This document shows positions 18,926 to 27,758 of a stretch of DNA of 64,000 nt, one piece after another. The notes beneath the pieces are model-generated. The model was not told the origin of the DNA. It ran no database searches and was given only the letters and a program-made list of their open reading frames with translations. This DNA comes from Glaciecola sp965658765 (GTDB taxonomy: Bacteria > Pseudomonadota > Gammaproteobacteria > Enterobacterales > Alteromonadaceae): the NCBI GenBank assembly GCA_965658765.1, contig CBFHTO010000002.1, forward strand, positions 65,003 through 129,002, given 5' to 3'. The translations under genes and the position numbers were made by a program. Position 1 is the stretch's first letter. Each line of letters starts with the position of its first letter.

Positions 18926-19050
18926 AAAAACTCCTGTTATTGTTGTCTCAAATTCTAGATGCAACTTTTTTCAAAACTATACACGGCAGAATGCCCGCTA
19001 CCCCAATACCACTAAAATTCGCAGTACAATTCACAATACAATTCCCAGTG

Positions 19051-19114
19051 CAACACATGACAAAAGGTGCAACACATGGCAAAAGAGACAACACATAGCA
19101 AAAGGGACAACACA
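19051..19114. repeat. 19-bp tandem repeat, 3.4 copies
   Basis: Three 19-bp units begin CAACACATGACAAAAG, CAACACATGGCAAAAG and CAACACATAGCAAAAG, followed by a partial fourth (CAACACA). The repeat is in the gap between the HAD phosphatase stop and the SIMPL gene start. The units differ at 2-4 positions, so the duplication is not brand new. Confidence 0.8.
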
Positions 19115-19159
19115 ATAGAGAGCCCTAATCTGGTTTAATAGTATGCAAGACTCATATAC

Positions 19160-19801
19160 TTACATGAGCAATTTGGGCAATTCATCGATACTATTTATTA
19201 CTGCAATCGGCTTGTGTTGTAATAGCCTATCAACAGAATGGACTCCAAAGGACACTCCAACTCTCGGCATTCCGATATTTTCTGCCATCTGCATATCATA
19301 AACAGTATCTCCGACCATCAGAGCCTGATGAGGTTCAAGTCGCCAGCGTTTGAGCAATTTTAAGAGCATGTCTGAAGATGGTTTTGATTCTGCTTCATCT
19401 GAACAAATACTGTTATCAAAGTATTGTTGGGTGCCACTTGAATCGAAGGCTCTTTGTAATCCACGCCGAGCCTTTCCGGTTGCAACGCCCAGAGTATGGG
19501 TCTCAAATAACTTCTTAAGTGTGTCCTGTGCCCCGTCAAACAGGGAACATGGAGTTTTGTCACTATCAACAAATACACGTTTATAATGTTCAGCCACATG
19601 TCGTGCATCATGTTGCGATATACCAAATAACTTCTCTATTGCTGGCACCAGACTGATCCCAATAATATCTTGAACTTCTAAAGCACTTGGAATCGGTAGG
19701 TCGCTCAAGCCCGCAGCTGTTTGCATACAATTGACAATTTTACTGGCGGAATCCATTAACGTACCATCCCAGTCAAAAATAATGTGGCTAATCTGTCGCA
19801 T
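19160..19801 (-). CDS. HAD-superfamily phosphatase (phosphoglycolate phosphatase-like)
   Basis: A 213-residue haloacid-dehalogenase hydrolase, subfamily IA. The nucleophile motif is FDWDGTLMD (D10 and D12). Motif II is in LGVATGKARRGL, a Lys is in ESKPSSDML, and the acidic motif is VGDTVYDMQMA. The substrate is unknown; small sugar phosphates or phosphoglycolate are usual for close relatives. Its start overlaps the 3' end of rluC by 14 bp, so the two are translationally coupled. This arrangement is common in Gammaproteobacteria. Confidence 0.88.
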   Translation of the reverse strand: MRQISHIIFDWDGTLMDSASKIVNCMQTAAGLSDLPIPSALEVQDIIGISLVPAIEKLFGISQHDARHVAEHYKRVFVDSDKTPCSLFDGAQDTLKKLFETHTLGVATGKARRGLQRAFDSSGTQQYFDNSICSDEAESKPSSDMLLKLLKRWRLEPHQALMVGDTVYDMQMAENIGMPRVGVSFGVHSVDRLLQHKPIAVINSIDELPKLLM

Positions 19802-20747
19802 GTAAGTGCCCTGTCATCTTGTTAATTAACTTCCTTAAGGAAGCATCATATTCGGCTTTAAAGGTAACAACTTGTTCGCTTAATGGATGAATAAAGGATA
19901 GTGATTGAGCGTGCAGAAACAAACGTTTGCATCCTTTTTGTCTAACGAACTTAGAAAAATCATCATTACCATACTTAGGATCGTTGGCTATACTATGACC
20001 CGCATATTGACAATGCACTCTAATCTGGTGAGTACGTCCAGTAAGGGGTTTAGCTTCAACTAAACTGCAACTAGCAAAGTGCTCAAGAACTCTGTAATGA
20101 GTTTCGCTAGGTTTTCCACATTCATCTGCGAAAACCATGCGCTCGCCACTTTGAAGTTGTTGTTTCAACAATTTAGCTTTTACTTTATGACGATTTTTAG
20201 GCCAAGTTCCATCAACTAATGCATGATATCGTTTATCCATCTGTTTATTGCGCAATTGCTCATGCAAATGCCTCAAAGCTGATCGTTTTTTTGCTATGAG
20301 CATGCAACCAGATGTATCTTTATCAAGCCGATGTACAAGTTCAAGAAACTGAGCATTCGGTCTCAAAGCTCTTATAGCCTCAATCAAACCATAACTTAAT
20401 CCACTACCACCGTGCACAGCGATCCCAGAAGGTTTATTAATGACAATAATTCTCTCATCCTCAAACAGAATCGCTTCTTCAATAAATCCTAATTTTGCAG
20501 TATCGATTATTTGCTCACTTTTTTCTTCTAAGCGAACTGGCGGCACTCTCACAATGTCATCGATTTGAAGCTTATACTCTGGCTTAGCGCGTTTTTTATT
20601 TACCCGCACTTCGCCCTTTCTTAAAATCTTGTATATTTTACCCTTAGGCACGCCTTTTAATTTCGCCATTAAATAGTTATCAATACGTTGATACTGATGT
20701 GAATCATCAATGGTGAAAAACTGCACTTGGTCGAACTCGTTCGCCAT
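19788..20747 (-). CDS. rluC: 23S rRNA pseudouridine(955/2504/2580) synthase RluC
   Basis: Converts three uridines of 23S rRNA to pseudouridine. Its 319 residues have an N-terminal S4 RNA-binding domain (about 20-80; RIDNYLMAKLKGVPKGKIYK) and a RluA-type catalytic domain. The catalytic Asp is D142 in VHRLDKDTSGCM, and the downstream GRTHQIRVH motif is intact. It is divergent from rne, as in E. coli. The ribosome site AGGA lies about 11 bp upstream. Confidence 0.96.
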   Translation of the reverse strand: MANEFDQVQFFTIDDSHQYQRIDNYLMAKLKGVPKGKIYKILRKGEVRVNKKRAKPEYKLQIDDIVRVPPVRLEEKSEQIIDTAKLGFIEEAILFEDERIIVINKPSGIAVHGGSGLSYGLIEAIRALRPNAQFLELVHRLDKDTSGCMLIAKKRSALRHLHEQLRNKQMDKRYHALVDGTWPKNRHKVKAKLLKQQLQSGERMVFADECGKPSETHYRVLEHFASCSLVEAKPLTGRTHQIRVHCQYAGHSIANDPKYGNDDFSKFVRQKGCKRLFLHAQSLSFIHPLSEQVVTFKAEYDASLRKLINKMTGHLHATD

Positions 20748-20778
20748 TATTAAAAAAATCCTGAGTTATTTTAGTTAT

Positions 20779-20807
20779 TTGGGAATGAATATTGTATGCG
20801 TTATACT
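20779..20807 (+). promoter_or_regulatory. Candidate rne promoter
   Basis: TTGGGA (20779-20784) and TATACT (20802-20807) are separated by 17 bp, in the direction of rne. The expected start near 20814 leaves a leader of about 475 nt. Confidence 0.5.
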
Positions 20808-20813
20808 TTTGTT

Positions 20814-21289
20814 GTGATAGTATCACGACTCGCGTGTCTTCGCTCATGAATTGCCTAAGACGTCACGATATTAAACAGTCAAGGTTTACAATCATAAACA
20901 TATAAGCTTGACGTTTAGCTTGCATTTAGATGTATCAAGCACAATCGATGAAAGAAAACCGTCTTATTACACTATTTGAGACCCTCAGCACAAACGCTGT
21001 GAACCACGCGAAAATGAATTATTTGTTTTTTTCCCTAAAATCACGTTCTACCTAAGACAAAATAAGAACAGGGAAAAATTTTTTAGAAAATAGAATACAG
21101 ATTTACCAGCAAGTTATCACTCATATCTGGCTATGTAAGACCAGATAAATACTGAAAAAATGTTTAAATTAAATGGCAAATACTTTAAATGAGTACACCT
21201 TAAATTAGAACAAATAGACGATTATCACAGACGTGAGTCTCTGGGCCCGTCAGCTTACTGGCATCTCTGTAAAGCATAAAGAGTAAAAT
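20814..21289 (+). promoter_or_regulatory. Long structured rne 5' leader
   Basis: This 476-bp stretch holds no gene. It opens with GTGATAGTATCAC, which can fold as a 5-bp stem. A second element pairs TTTTTCCCT (21028-21036) with AGGGAAAAA (21070-21078), plus an inner GTTCT/AGAAC stem. A third hairpin pairs TATCTGG (21124-21130) with CCAGATA (21141-21147). The region just before the start keeps GAGTAAAATATGAAAAGAAT. E. coli rne has a 361-nt leader through which RNase E degrades its own mRNA; I infer a similar feedback here. Confidence 0.55.
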
Positions 21290-24200
21290 ATGAAAAGAAT
21301 GTTGATCAACGCAACCCAGCAAGAGGAGTTGCGCGTGGCCTTAGTAGATGGCCAAAAACTCTACGATTTAGATATTGAAAGCCCAGGTCACGAACAAAAG
21401 AAAGCAAACATTTATAAAGGTACCATCACTCGTGTTGAACCAAGTTTAGAAGCCGCTTTTGTTGACTACGGTGCTGATAGACACGGTTTCTTACCTCTCA
21501 AAGAAATAGCAAAAACCTACTTCCCCAAAGATTACCGATACGATGGCCGCCCTAGTATAAAAGAAGTGGTTTCTGAAGGAACCGAAGTCATCGTTCAAAT
21601 TGACAAAGAAGAACGTGGGCAAAAAGGCGCGGCTCTTACAACCTTTATTTCTCTCGCGGGCAGTTACCTAGTATTAATGCCTAACAATCCACGCGCGGGC
21701 GGTATTTCAAGACGTATTGAAGGTGAAGAACGCACTGAGTTGAAAGCAGCACTAAGCGAATTAGAATTGCCAAAAGGTATGGGCTTAATCGTACGTACTG
21801 CTGGTGTTGGAAAATCACCAGAAGAACTAAAATGGGATTTAGGTGTTCTGGTGCATCATTGGAACGCAATTACGGAAGCTGCCAATAGTAAACCGGCCCC
21901 TTTCCTTATTCATCAAGAAAGCAACGTTATCGTGCGGGCGATTAGGGATTACTTGCGTCGCGATGTAGGTGAAATACTCATTGATCATAGCAAAATTTAT
22001 GATCAAGCCCTGCAGCATATACAATTAGTTCGTCCCGATTTTGTTAGTCGTGTAAAAAAATATACTGGCGAAGTTCCTTTATTTTCCCATTATCAGATCG
22101 AGTCTCAGATTGAATCAGCGTTCCAGCGCGAAGTTAGACTTCCGTCTGGAGGGTCGATAGTTATCGATCCAACTGAAGCACTCACCTCAATTGATATAAA
22201 CAGTGCTAGAGCGACAAAAGGCGGAGACATAGAAGAAACCGCTTATAACACCAACTTAGAAGCAGCTGACGAAATCGCACGCCAACTTCGACTGCGCGAT
22301 TTGGGTGGGCTGATTGTTATCGACTTTATTGACATGTCCCCTGTCAAGCATCAGCGCGAGGTCGAGAACCGAATGAAAGATGCCGTTCGTTCAGACCGTG
22401 CGCGCATACAATTAGGTAAGATTTCACGCTTTGGACTGCTTGAAATGTCACGCCAACGATTAAGGCCATCGCTAGGTGAGTCTGCTCATAATGTGTGCCC
22501 TCGCTGTGACGGTCATGGCACAATTAGAGGTATAGAGTCATTGGCTTTGTCAGTACTTCGGATCATGGAAGAAGAAGGCATTAAAGACAATACTGGTCAA
22601 ATAGAAGCGCAGCTGCCTGTTACCGTTGCCACCTATTTACTGAACGAAAAACGCGCATCAATACAGAAACTCGAATCGCGTCATGGCGCGTCTTTACTAG
22701 TAATTCCAAATCCAAACCTTGAAACACCAAAATTTCAGATTGTAAGACGTCGCCAAGCGGATATCGTCGACGAATTAAGTTATAAAATGGAGTTAGTTGA
22801 GGAAAAAGAGACCGCAGCTGATACACCTGCTGCTAAGTCAGCCAAACGAGAAGAGCCAATGTTGCAAGGTATGGGAGCACCACAACAAGCGCCTAGTCCT
22901 GTTCCGTCTCCTGCTCCAAAAGCGCCAGAGAAGCCAGAACAAAACACCGGATTATTTGGCAAAATTGCAAGTTGGCTCAATGGCTTATTTGCAAGCGAAG
23001 AGCCTGAACCAGAAATTAAAAAACCCACTGAAAAGCGCTCGCCACAGAATCGTCGCCGTAACAATGGTAGAAACGATAGCAGAGGTGGAGAACGTAACAG
23101 AGGGCGCAATAATCGACGCAATAATCGCAACGAAGACGCTGAAAAACGCTCAGATAATAAAACAGGTAGCAGACAGGATGGCAAACCTGAGCAAAGAAGG
23201 AATAAAGATAACAAACGTCCTCAACGAAATGATAAAAAAGCTGGCCAAGATACTCCAGTGGAGGCAAAGCAGACTGAACAGGATACGGTTAGTAACAATA
23301 ACCAAGTTGAGACGGTCAAAGAGAAACCAAAGGCACGCAGAAAACCTCAACAAAGACGCACCCGAAGACCTGAAAGAGCGAGTGTTAGAGTTGCAGACGA
23401 TAGTGTAGCCGAGCAAAACAAAACTGCAGATACTGGTGGCGAAGTAGCAACGACCTCTGAAACAAAAGCGCCAGAGCAAAAGGGTCAAAGTAATATAGTT
23501 AAAAGCGAGACAAATAAAGCATCATTAAATGCCAATGTCTCACCTAGTGATGTTGAAAACGAAGCAACAAAAAATGTCGAACAAAGTCCAGAGTCTAATC
23601 CTGACAAAGAAAAGCAAAAAGCAGTAGAAACAGCAGCTGTGTCACAAAAAGCGGACAAAGAATCGACACAAAACAGTTCTAAAGCTAATGTGTCTGAGTC
23701 TGCAATTAACGAGTCTGATGTAGATTCCGAGTCTAAGAATGAAAATTTGACTGAAGGTATGGCTTCTAGCGAGCAGCAGGAACAAGAATCTACTCAAAAT
23801 GATGACAATGCAGATACACGTAGCAGAAGTAGAGGAAGACGTTCTGCTAGGCATGTGCGGTCTGCTGGACAAAAACGTAAGCAGCAAAGCAGCGAGCAAG
23901 CCCAACAAGTCGAACTCATGTTTGATGCTGAAGTTACAAAAAACCAAAACGAAAGCGCTGAGATTGAAAAGCATGAGCAAGCTAAGGACAATACAGTATC
24001 AGACGAAACTGATACTGATATGAACAATAAACCTGAGCAAGCTCCTCTAGCGCTTGACGATACATCTGACGCAAATTTAGATGCAAGTGACGTAGACGAG
24101 AAAAGCGCAACGCAGACGGTCACGCCCGATAAAAGTGATACAACTGTTTCAAGCGAAGAGTCATCGTCGACAGAAGCGGTCGAAGCAGCAAACCAAGCCG

Positions 24201-24556
24201 TAGAAAGCGCCAAAGTTGCCCCGCCTGATGATGCCGATACATCAGATACCACTGAGCAAGATAGTGCGAGTAAAACTACTGTAAACAAGGACTCCGCTGA
24301 AAACCTTGAGCTTGCTAATCAGTCAAATGTATCAACGGCAGAGACAAAAACGCCTTTCGTACGCTCGAAAGTGCATTTTGTGTCACATCCAATGACGAAG
24401 CCGCAAGAAGTTCAGATGGGCGAATTAAAGCTCGAGATAAGCGCTATGAGCGATGATAAGCGAAGCGAATATAAGACAGATGGCAACACAGCAGCATTAT
24501 CTAAGGCTAGCAATACGGCCAGTGCACCAATGACGAGACCAGGTGCAACGAGCTAG
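21290..24556 (+). CDS. rne: Ribonuclease E
   Basis: Essential endoribonuclease and scaffold of the RNA degradosome. The N-terminal catalytic half (about 1-510) is highly conserved: S1 domain (about 35-120), DNase-I-like motifs with D302 (TSIDINSARATKGGD) and D345 (IVIDFIDM), and the Zn-link C403-P-R-C406. The C-terminal half (about 515-1088) is low-complexity. It has an amphipathic stretch GLFGKIASWLNGLF (about 552-565) suited to membrane binding, an Arg/Asn-rich block, an acidic Q/S/T-rich region, and two PMT-K/R-P motifs near the end. The 1088-residue length is close to the E. coli 1061. Confidence 0.97.
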   Translation: MKRMLINATQQEELRVALVDGQKLYDLDIESPGHEQKKANIYKGTITRVEPSLEAAFVDYGADRHGFLPLKEIAKTYFPKDYRYDGRPSIKEVVSEGTEVIVQIDKEERGQKGAALTTFISLAGSYLVLMPNNPRAGGISRRIEGEERTELKAALSELELPKGMGLIVRTAGVGKSPEELKWDLGVLVHHWNAITEAANSKPAPFLIHQESNVIVRAIRDYLRRDVGEILIDHSKIYDQALQHIQLVRPDFVSRVKKYTGEVPLFSHYQIESQIESAFQREVRLPSGGSIVIDPTEALTSIDINSARATKGGDIEETAYNTNLEAADEIARQLRLRDLGGLIVIDFIDMSPVKHQREVENRMKDAVRSDRARIQLGKISRFGLLEMSRQRLRPSLGESAHNVCPRCDGHGTIRGIESLALSVLRIMEEEGIKDNTGQIEAQLPVTVATYLLNEKRASIQKLESRHGASLLVIPNPNLETPKFQIVRRRQADIVDELSYKMELVEEKETAADTPAAKSAKREEPMLQGMGAPQQAPSPVPSPAPKAPEKPEQNTGLFGKIASWLNGLFASEEPEPEIKKPTEKRSPQNRRRNNGRNDSRGGERNRGRNNRRNNRNEDAEKRSDNKTGSRQDGKPEQRRNKDNKRPQRNDKKAGQDTPVEAKQTEQDTVSNNNQVETVKEKPKARRKPQQRRTRRPERASVRVADDSVAEQNKTADTGGEVATTSETKAPEQKGQSNIVKSETNKASLNANVSPSDVENEATKNVEQSPESNPDKEKQKAVETAAVSQKADKESTQNSSKANVSESAINESDVDSESKNENLTEGMASSEQQEQESTQNDDNADTRSRSRGRRSARHVRSAGQKRKQQSSEQAQQVELMFDAEVTKNQNESAEIEKHEQAKDNTVSDETDTDMNNKPEQAPLALDDTSDANLDASDVDEKSATQTVTPDKSDTTVSSEESSSTEAVEAANQAVESAKVAPPDDADTSDTTEQDSASKTTVNKDSAENLELANQSNVSTAETKTPFVRSKVHFVSHPMTKPQEVQMGELKLEISAMSDDKRSEYKTDGNTAALSKASNTASAPMTRPGATS

Positions 24557-24650
24557 TTGCATTCATCATATGTTTCATGAATTTATGGAGCATATGATTA
24601 TTTTGTAACAACTCTAACTACCTTATTTGTAGAGTCTATAATTTATAGAA

Positions 24651-24690
24651 TGCATAAAAAAACGGCTTGAATGCCGTTTTTTTTTATGCA
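24651..24690. terminator. Bidirectional terminator between rne and topA
   Basis: ACGGC/GCCGT stem around TTGAAT, flanked by A-run and T-run, the whole enclosed by TGCAT/ATGCA. It lies about 95 bp after the rne stop and 73 bp after the topA stop, so it serves both converging genes. Confidence 0.88.
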
Positions 24691-24762
24691 AAGTGCATGT
24701 TATTTTGCTGGTCATTTTTTAGCGACAACGGCGGTAATGATTGCAAACCAACTTATCTGCGA

Positions 24763-27453
24763 TTACTTCTTGCTGTTACTTTTCTTGCTGGCCGCCTTTT
24801 TCTTTGTTCCCGTTTTAGGTTTGCGTTTATCATCAGCTACCCACTTACCGTCTTGATACCAGGCTGACCATCCAGTTGCTTTCTTGTTTGCATCTTCAGA
24901 CATGACGTATTGCTGTTTTGTTTTTCGACTATATCGCACAATAGTGTCATGTCCGTCAGGATCCTCCTGAGGAGCATCTGCCAAATAATAAAATTTTGGC
25001 GATATACGGTCTCTGAATCTTGCTAATTCTTTTACTAATGGCGCTCTGGTTTCCCGAGACTTTGGAAAAGTAGATGCTGCCATGAAAATGCCAGATGCGC
25101 CGTCTCGTAGTACAAAATGTGCGTCTGAGTTTTCACATTCTAACTCAGGTAAAAACACAGGATCTTCTTTTGGTGGAGCTGGCTCACCGTTTCGTAATAA
25201 TTTGCGAGTATTTTTACATTCCTCGTTAGTACAGCCAAAATATTTACCAAAGCGACCTGTTTTTAATTCCATATTACTTTGGCACTTATCACATTCAATG
25301 ATCGGACCATCGTAACCTTTTATCTTAAAGGTACCCTTTTCTATTTCATAGCCCATACAGCTCGGCGCATTACCACAAATATGCAACTTACGATGTTCAT
25401 CAACCAAATAACTGTCCATTGCTGTTTCACAAACAGGACAACGTTTTTTAGCTCTTAACGCTTCGGTCTCCAGCTCGTCCTCGTCACTCACCTTAACGAC
25501 TTCTTCGCCAGGTGTCAGATTCATTGTTTTGGTGCAGCGTTCTTTGACTGGCAAGTTGTACCCTGAACAACCTAAAAACACACCTGTGCTTGCGGTTCTT
25601 AAGTTCATATGGCGCTTACATTCAGTGCATTCGATATCAACTGGCACCGCTTGATTAGGCTGCATTCCACCATCGTTTTGATCGCGCTCGGCAGCGACTA
25701 ATTTTGATTCAAAATCCGAATAAAATTTATCTAAGACATGCTTCCAGTTTAATTCACCATCTGCAATGTCATCTAGTTGCTGTTCCATATTCGCAGTAAA
25801 ATCATAATTTATTAGACCCGCGAAGTTGTCGACTAAACGGTCGTTGACAATTTCACCCATTTTTTCAGCATAAAATCGTTTATTGTCTAGACGAACATAC
25901 CCTCTATCCTGAATTGTCGAGATGATACTTGCGTAAGTAGATGGTCTACCAATGCCTCGCTTTTCAAGTTCTTTAACTAAGGACGCTTCATTAAATCGAG
26001 CAATCGGTTTAGTAAAGTGCTGTTTGGGATCTAGGTTTACGCACCTTAGTATATCGCCCTGTTTTACGTCTGGAAGTTCAGGTTGCGCATCATCTTTCTT
26101 TTTCACTTGATTTAGCACGCGTGTCCAACCATCAAATACAAGCACTCTTCCTTTTGTCGCGAGCTCAAAATCACCCGCCTTAACTTTAATAGTGGTTGCA
26201 TCGTATTTTGCATTTGTCATTTGGCAAGCAAGGAATTGCCGCCAAATAAGTTCATATAAACGCTGAGCGTCTCTTTCCATTTCCTTTAAAGCACTTGCTT
26301 GGACTTTAACATTTGATGGACGAATGGCCTCGTGAGCCTCCTGAGCACCCTCTTTGCTTCCATATTTTAAAGGATTGTTTGGAAGATATTTTTCACCGAA
26401 ATTGCTCTGAATGTAGTCTCTGGCAGAACTAACGGCTTCTGAACTCAAATTGGTTGAATCGGTTCGCATGTAAGTGATATGCCCGGCCTCGTAAAGACGT
26501 TGAGCCATTGTCATCGTTTTCTTTACGCCAAACCCTAAACGTGTACTTGCAGCTTGTTGCAAGGTAGAAGTAATAAAAGGGGCCGAAGGTCTACTTTGCG
26601 TAGGTTTTGACTCTCTACTAAGTACTTCGTATGAAGATGATTTGAGTTTTTCTACCGCCGAGAGCGCTTGTTGCTCGTTAACTGGTTTAAACGCACTTTC
26701 GTTCTCTTTAGTAACCAACATGCGCATATCATGGGTATTCTTACCCTGTGTTGTCACGTCCGCGTGAATATCCCAAAACTCTTCGGGTACGAATGCTTTT
26801 ATCTCTCGTTCTCGCTCAACCACAAGTCTTACCGCGACAGACTGTACCCTTCCTGCGGAAAGCCCTCGCGCTACTTTTTTCCACAATAAAGGTGAAAGCA
26901 TAAAACCAACGACTCTGTCTAGGAAGCGACGAGCTTGCTGTGCGTTGACTCTATTTATATTAAGGTGACTCGGCTTTGAAAACGCTTCTTGAATCGCTGA
27001 CTTGGTGATCTCATTAAAGACTACGCGCTGAAACTCTTTACCTTTGGAGTTCAACAACTCCTGTAAATGCCAGGCGATTGCTTCACCTTCTCTATCCAAA
27101 TCCGTCGCGAGATATATAGTGTCTGCGTTTTTTGCTAGCTTTTTCAGCTCACTAACAACTTTCTCTTTGCCTTGTAATATTTGGTAATGGGCATGCCAAT
27201 TTTGCTGAGGGTCAACACCCATCCGATCTACAAGCTTCCTGTACTCATATTGTTTTAAATAGTTTTGTTTATCTTCTTCATCCCATTCTTTCAATTCCTT
27301 TGCAGGCTTTTTGGGCTCAACAAGACCAAGCGACTTAGTCGGCAGGTCCCTAATATGGCCAACACTTGATTTAACAATAAAGTCTTTACCTAGATATTTA
27401 TTTATTGTTTTTGCCTTTGCGGGAGATTCAACAATAACGAGTGATTTGCCCAT
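24763..27453 (-). CDS. topA: DNA topoisomerase I
   Basis: Type IA topoisomerase that relaxes negative supercoils. It has 896 residues (865 in E. coli). The Toprim domain starts at KSLVIVESPAKAKTINKYLG and includes the acidic DLDREGE (118-124). The active-site Tyr is Y328 in HITYMRTDS. Three zinc-ribbon repeats with CxxC pairs lie in the C-terminal part (about 590-740; CTECKRH, CPVCETA, CDKCQSN). The protein ends in a Lys-rich tail. Confidence 0.97.
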   Translation of the reverse strand: MGKSLVIVESPAKAKTINKYLGKDFIVKSSVGHIRDLPTKSLGLVEPKKPAKELKEWDEEDKQNYLKQYEYRKLVDRMGVDPQQNWHAHYQILQGKEKVVSELKKLAKNADTIYLATDLDREGEAIAWHLQELLNSKGKEFQRVVFNEITKSAIQEAFSKPSHLNINRVNAQQARRFLDRVVGFMLSPLLWKKVARGLSAGRVQSVAVRLVVEREREIKAFVPEEFWDIHADVTTQGKNTHDMRMLVTKENESAFKPVNEQQALSAVEKLKSSSYEVLSRESKPTQSRPSAPFITSTLQQAASTRLGFGVKKTMTMAQRLYEAGHITYMRTDSTNLSSEAVSSARDYIQSNFGEKYLPNNPLKYGSKEGAQEAHEAIRPSNVKVQASALKEMERDAQRLYELIWRQFLACQMTNAKYDATTIKVKAGDFELATKGRVLVFDGWTRVLNQVKKKDDAQPELPDVKQGDILRCVNLDPKQHFTKPIARFNEASLVKELEKRGIGRPSTYASIISTIQDRGYVRLDNKRFYAEKMGEIVNDRLVDNFAGLINYDFTANMEQQLDDIADGELNWKHVLDKFYSDFESKLVAAERDQNDGGMQPNQAVPVDIECTECKRHMNLRTASTGVFLGCSGYNLPVKERCTKTMNLTPGEEVVKVSDEDELETEALRAKKRCPVCETAMDSYLVDEHRKLHICGNAPSCMGYEIEKGTFKIKGYDGPIIECDKCQSNMELKTGRFGKYFGCTNEECKNTRKLLRNGEPAPPKEDPVFLPELECENSDAHFVLRDGASGIFMAASTFPKSRETRAPLVKELARFRDRISPKFYYLADAPQEDPDGHDTIVRYSRKTKQQYVMSEDANKKATGWSAWYQDGKWVADDKRKPKTGTKKKAASKKSNSKK

Positions 27454-27639
27454 GAACTACTAAAAACCTTTTATAATTAGCGATTTGCTATGAAAAATGA
27501 GATAGATTTACTCGAATTCAACCTATGTTTCTTTTTTAGGTATATCTGCAAAGTGAATAGAAAACAAGTTGTTCTATATAAATATATTTCAAAAATGCTT
27601 CAAACATATTGTTTTTATTACATTTTTCTAAACTATGCA

Positions 27640-27667
27640 TTGGAAATTAAAATTAACTACGTATAAT
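27640..27667 (+). promoter_or_regulatory. Candidate astB promoter
   Basis: TTGGAA (27640-27645) and a perfect TATAAT (27662-27667) are 16 bp apart, about 91 bp upstream of the astB ATG. The rest of the topA-astB gap (27454-27758) is AT-rich; I see no gene in it. Confidence 0.5.
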
Positions 27668-27758
27668 TTCACCGTTAAGCTTAAATAAACACAAGGTGTA
27701 GATGGCTCATTAACAATAATGAAATACGACTACACACAATGGATGCAGAGGGTAATGT

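Noticed and set aside
22797..23408. A + strand 203-codon frame inside rne
   Set aside because: It is a shifted frame of the low-complexity Arg/Asn-rich tail of RNase E; such composition leaves alternative frames open.
23794..24288. A 164-codon minus-strand frame rich in Ser/Val/Ala
   Set aside because: Antisense shadow of the acidic RNase E tail; the composition mirrors the sense codons.
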